From assembly GCA_964528535.1 (NCBI GenBank), contig CAZGSQ010000165.1, positions 1 through 6,987 of the forward strand: a stretch of DNA of 6,987 nt, written 5' to 3'. Each line of letters opens with the position of its first letter. The first letter of the stretch is position 1. The notes under the pieces were generated by a model. The model was not told where the DNA came from and ran no database searches. It worked only from the letters and a program-made list of their open reading frames with translations. Made by a program: the position numbers and the translations under genes. Origin of the DNA: CAINVV01 sp964528535. GTDB lineage: Bacteria; Bacteroidota; Bacteroidia; Bacteroidales; Prolixibacteraceae. Below are positions 5,629 through 6,987 of this stretch, one piece after another.

Positions 5629-6942
5629 ATGACAAACAAAATAAAATGTTATCTACTGATTGTTAGTTTATTATCAGTATCCTATCCCTCTGTTTCAGCC
5701 ATCGGTTTACCACCTCTAAATGCCCGGAAATCCAAAAATCCGGTTGCCATTCACGACTCCCTGACCTGGAGCGTCTCCTTCATGAAAAAGTTGTTGAACA
5801 GTTCGGGTGAGTGGTTTGTATCCTCCGATTTGTTGCGCAAACCCATCAAGGGAGTGGTCGATTATGCAGAGAATGACCCAATTGATACGGTGGTGGTGGG
5901 ATTGAACAAGTTTTTGAAATCAGATTCCATTCCGCTGTTTTTTAACAGAAAAGCCGAAAATATTGCCAACAAGAGAGCCGTACCCGGATACCTCTCGGCT
6001 GAAGAGACCGAGCGGCAGGTAGATTTGCGCCGGAGGACGGTAACAGATAGCGTGCGGGGTAGTCTCGTGGTAGTTCCGGAAGAGTACCTTACCCAGGAAT
6101 TGTCGAAGGTGCCACTGCTACCAACTTTAGATTCACAAAAGATGTTGGCAGCACTGGACAAATCGTTGCCTGTCGCATTCCTGAACAAATTTAACAGAGG
6201 ATGGGCAAACGTCCACCTGCCATCCAACGCAACCAATGCAGAGATTGATTCACTCAGGAGCAGGTTGCTCAATTTAACCCGACAGTCCTTCAACGATTCC
6301 ATCCTCTTCCTCAAAAGAGATTCATTGCTGCGTTCCTACCGGGAAAATGTTATCCTGCAGCTTTCCGCGGAGGCGGCTACCAGAAAGAGACTCAACCTTG
6401 CTGCCAGAAACAGGGAGTTGCTGAACCAGTTTAACGAATCGGAAGTAGGCAAGGTGAATGACTCCATCAGGGTTGCCCTGCGTTTCCTTACCGACCGGGC
6501 CGCAACCGATTCGCTGCTTGTCAACCTGACCAATAGGACAGGGGCACAGGCCAAAATCTGGACAGCCAACCATCCGATGGCACCCATGCGCATCTTCCTC
6601 AAGAACGAGCAGAACGATTCGGTCAGTGTCATCCTTTACAGCACCGGGAAGGGTGGCGTGCGGATGGTGATCGACGACGGGGTTAAATTTCTGCGATTTA
6701 CCGAGACACAGAAAAAAGAGATCACCTTCCACCCCAAGAAGCCTGATGCCAACCTGCACGAGGTTCACATCAGGCAGATAGACCCACTGCCCTGGAAACT
6801 GCTTGGGACGGGTACCATTGGATTTTCGCAGACTTCACTCTCCAACTGGGCCAAAGGAGGCGAGAGCTCACTCTCCCTGCTGCTGATCGAAAAATACTCG
6901 GCCAATTACAGCAAGAAGAATTTCAAATGGGAAAATTTGGCG
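5629..6942 (+). CDS. Exported DUF3078-containing protein, N-terminal part (3' end off contig)
   Basis: 438 native residues are present with no stop; the true C-terminus is missing. Residues 1-20 (MTNKIKCYLLIVSLLSVSYP) followed by SVSA form a signal peptide, probably cleaved after Ala24, so the product is exported to the periplasm or outer membrane. A segment at about 70-130 contains VVDYAENDPIDTVVVGLNKF and VPGYLSAEETERQ, which I recall as a recurring N-terminal pattern in long Bacteroidetes DUF3078 proteins. The DUF3078 domain starts near residue 393 with GTGTIGFSQTSLSNWAKGGESS and is cut after about 45 residues. Its function is unknown; aromatic-Gly strand patterns suggest an outer-membrane beta-barrel. 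The intervening region is rich in Asp-Ser-(Leu/Ile/Val) motifs. Beyond 6942 the reading frame runs in phase into adapter, adding 15 false residues that start RSEEHTSELQS. ATG 5629 is chosen because it gives an intact signal peptide. No functional link to the exporter is evident. Confidence 0.82.
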
Positions 6943-6987
6943 AGATCGGAAGAGCACACGTCTGAACTCCAGTCACCTGAAGCTATC
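6943..6987 (+). other. Illumina TruSeq adapter read-through with i7 index (artefact)
   Basis: The sequence starting AGATCGGAAGAGC at 6943 and ending CAGTCAC at 6976 is the TruSeq read-1 3' adapter. It is followed by index CTGAAGCT (6977-6984) and ATC, the first bases of the P7 tail. It is the reverse complement of positions 5-49, differing only at position 6. Genomic sequence therefore ends at 6942. Confidence 0.98.

Noticed and set aside
1..6987. Terminal inverted repeats (5-49 against 6943-6987, one mismatch) suggesting a transposon or linear replicon
   Set aside because: Both arms are the TruSeq adapter with the same index; the match is a library artefact.

Overview
This looks like a contig from a member of the Bacteroidota (probably Bacteroidales), with unremoved Illumina adapter sequence at both ends. 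Evidence for the lineage: no Shine-Dalgarno-like sites, A/T-rich leaders before the starts, a TANNTTTG-like promoter element, and a C-terminal gene with the Bacteroidetes DUF3078 signature. Species cannot be resolved from the window.

Layout, all genes on the + strand. 1-49 is sequencing adapter plus index. 50-431 is the 3' end of a TolC-family outer-membrane efflux gene. 432-631 is a non-coding gap whose first part is a purine-rich array of short imperfect repeats. 632-1528 is a periplasmic adaptor (HlyD/YbhG type) with a lipoprotein signal. 1536-2450 and 2481-3230 are two separate ABC ATPases. 3231-3340 is a non-coding gap with a tandem 9-bp repeat and a 12-bp inverted repeat. 3341-4447 and 4455-5573 are two ABC-2 permeases. 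5574-5628 is a short gap with a 13-bp dyad around a possible promoter element. 5629-6942 is the 5' part of an exported DUF3078 protein. 6943-6987 is adapter again.

The first six genes form one tripartite ABC exporter of the type known in E. coli as YbhG-YbhF-YbhS-YbhR, plus its outer-membrane channel. Two ATPases and two permeases would form a heterodimeric pump in the inner membrane, the lipoprotein adaptor would bridge the periplasm, and the TolC-like channel would open to the outside. The substrate cannot be read from sequence. The two ATPases carry complementary motif losses, so the heterodimer is predicted to have one competent and one degenerate ATP site.

No RNA gene, CRISPR array, insertion sequence or origin was seen. 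Apart from the artefactual ends, this is a fairly ordinary accessory or core efflux locus. The points most worth checking are the ATPase asymmetry, the intergenic repeats and the uncharacterised N-terminal region of the DUF3078 protein.
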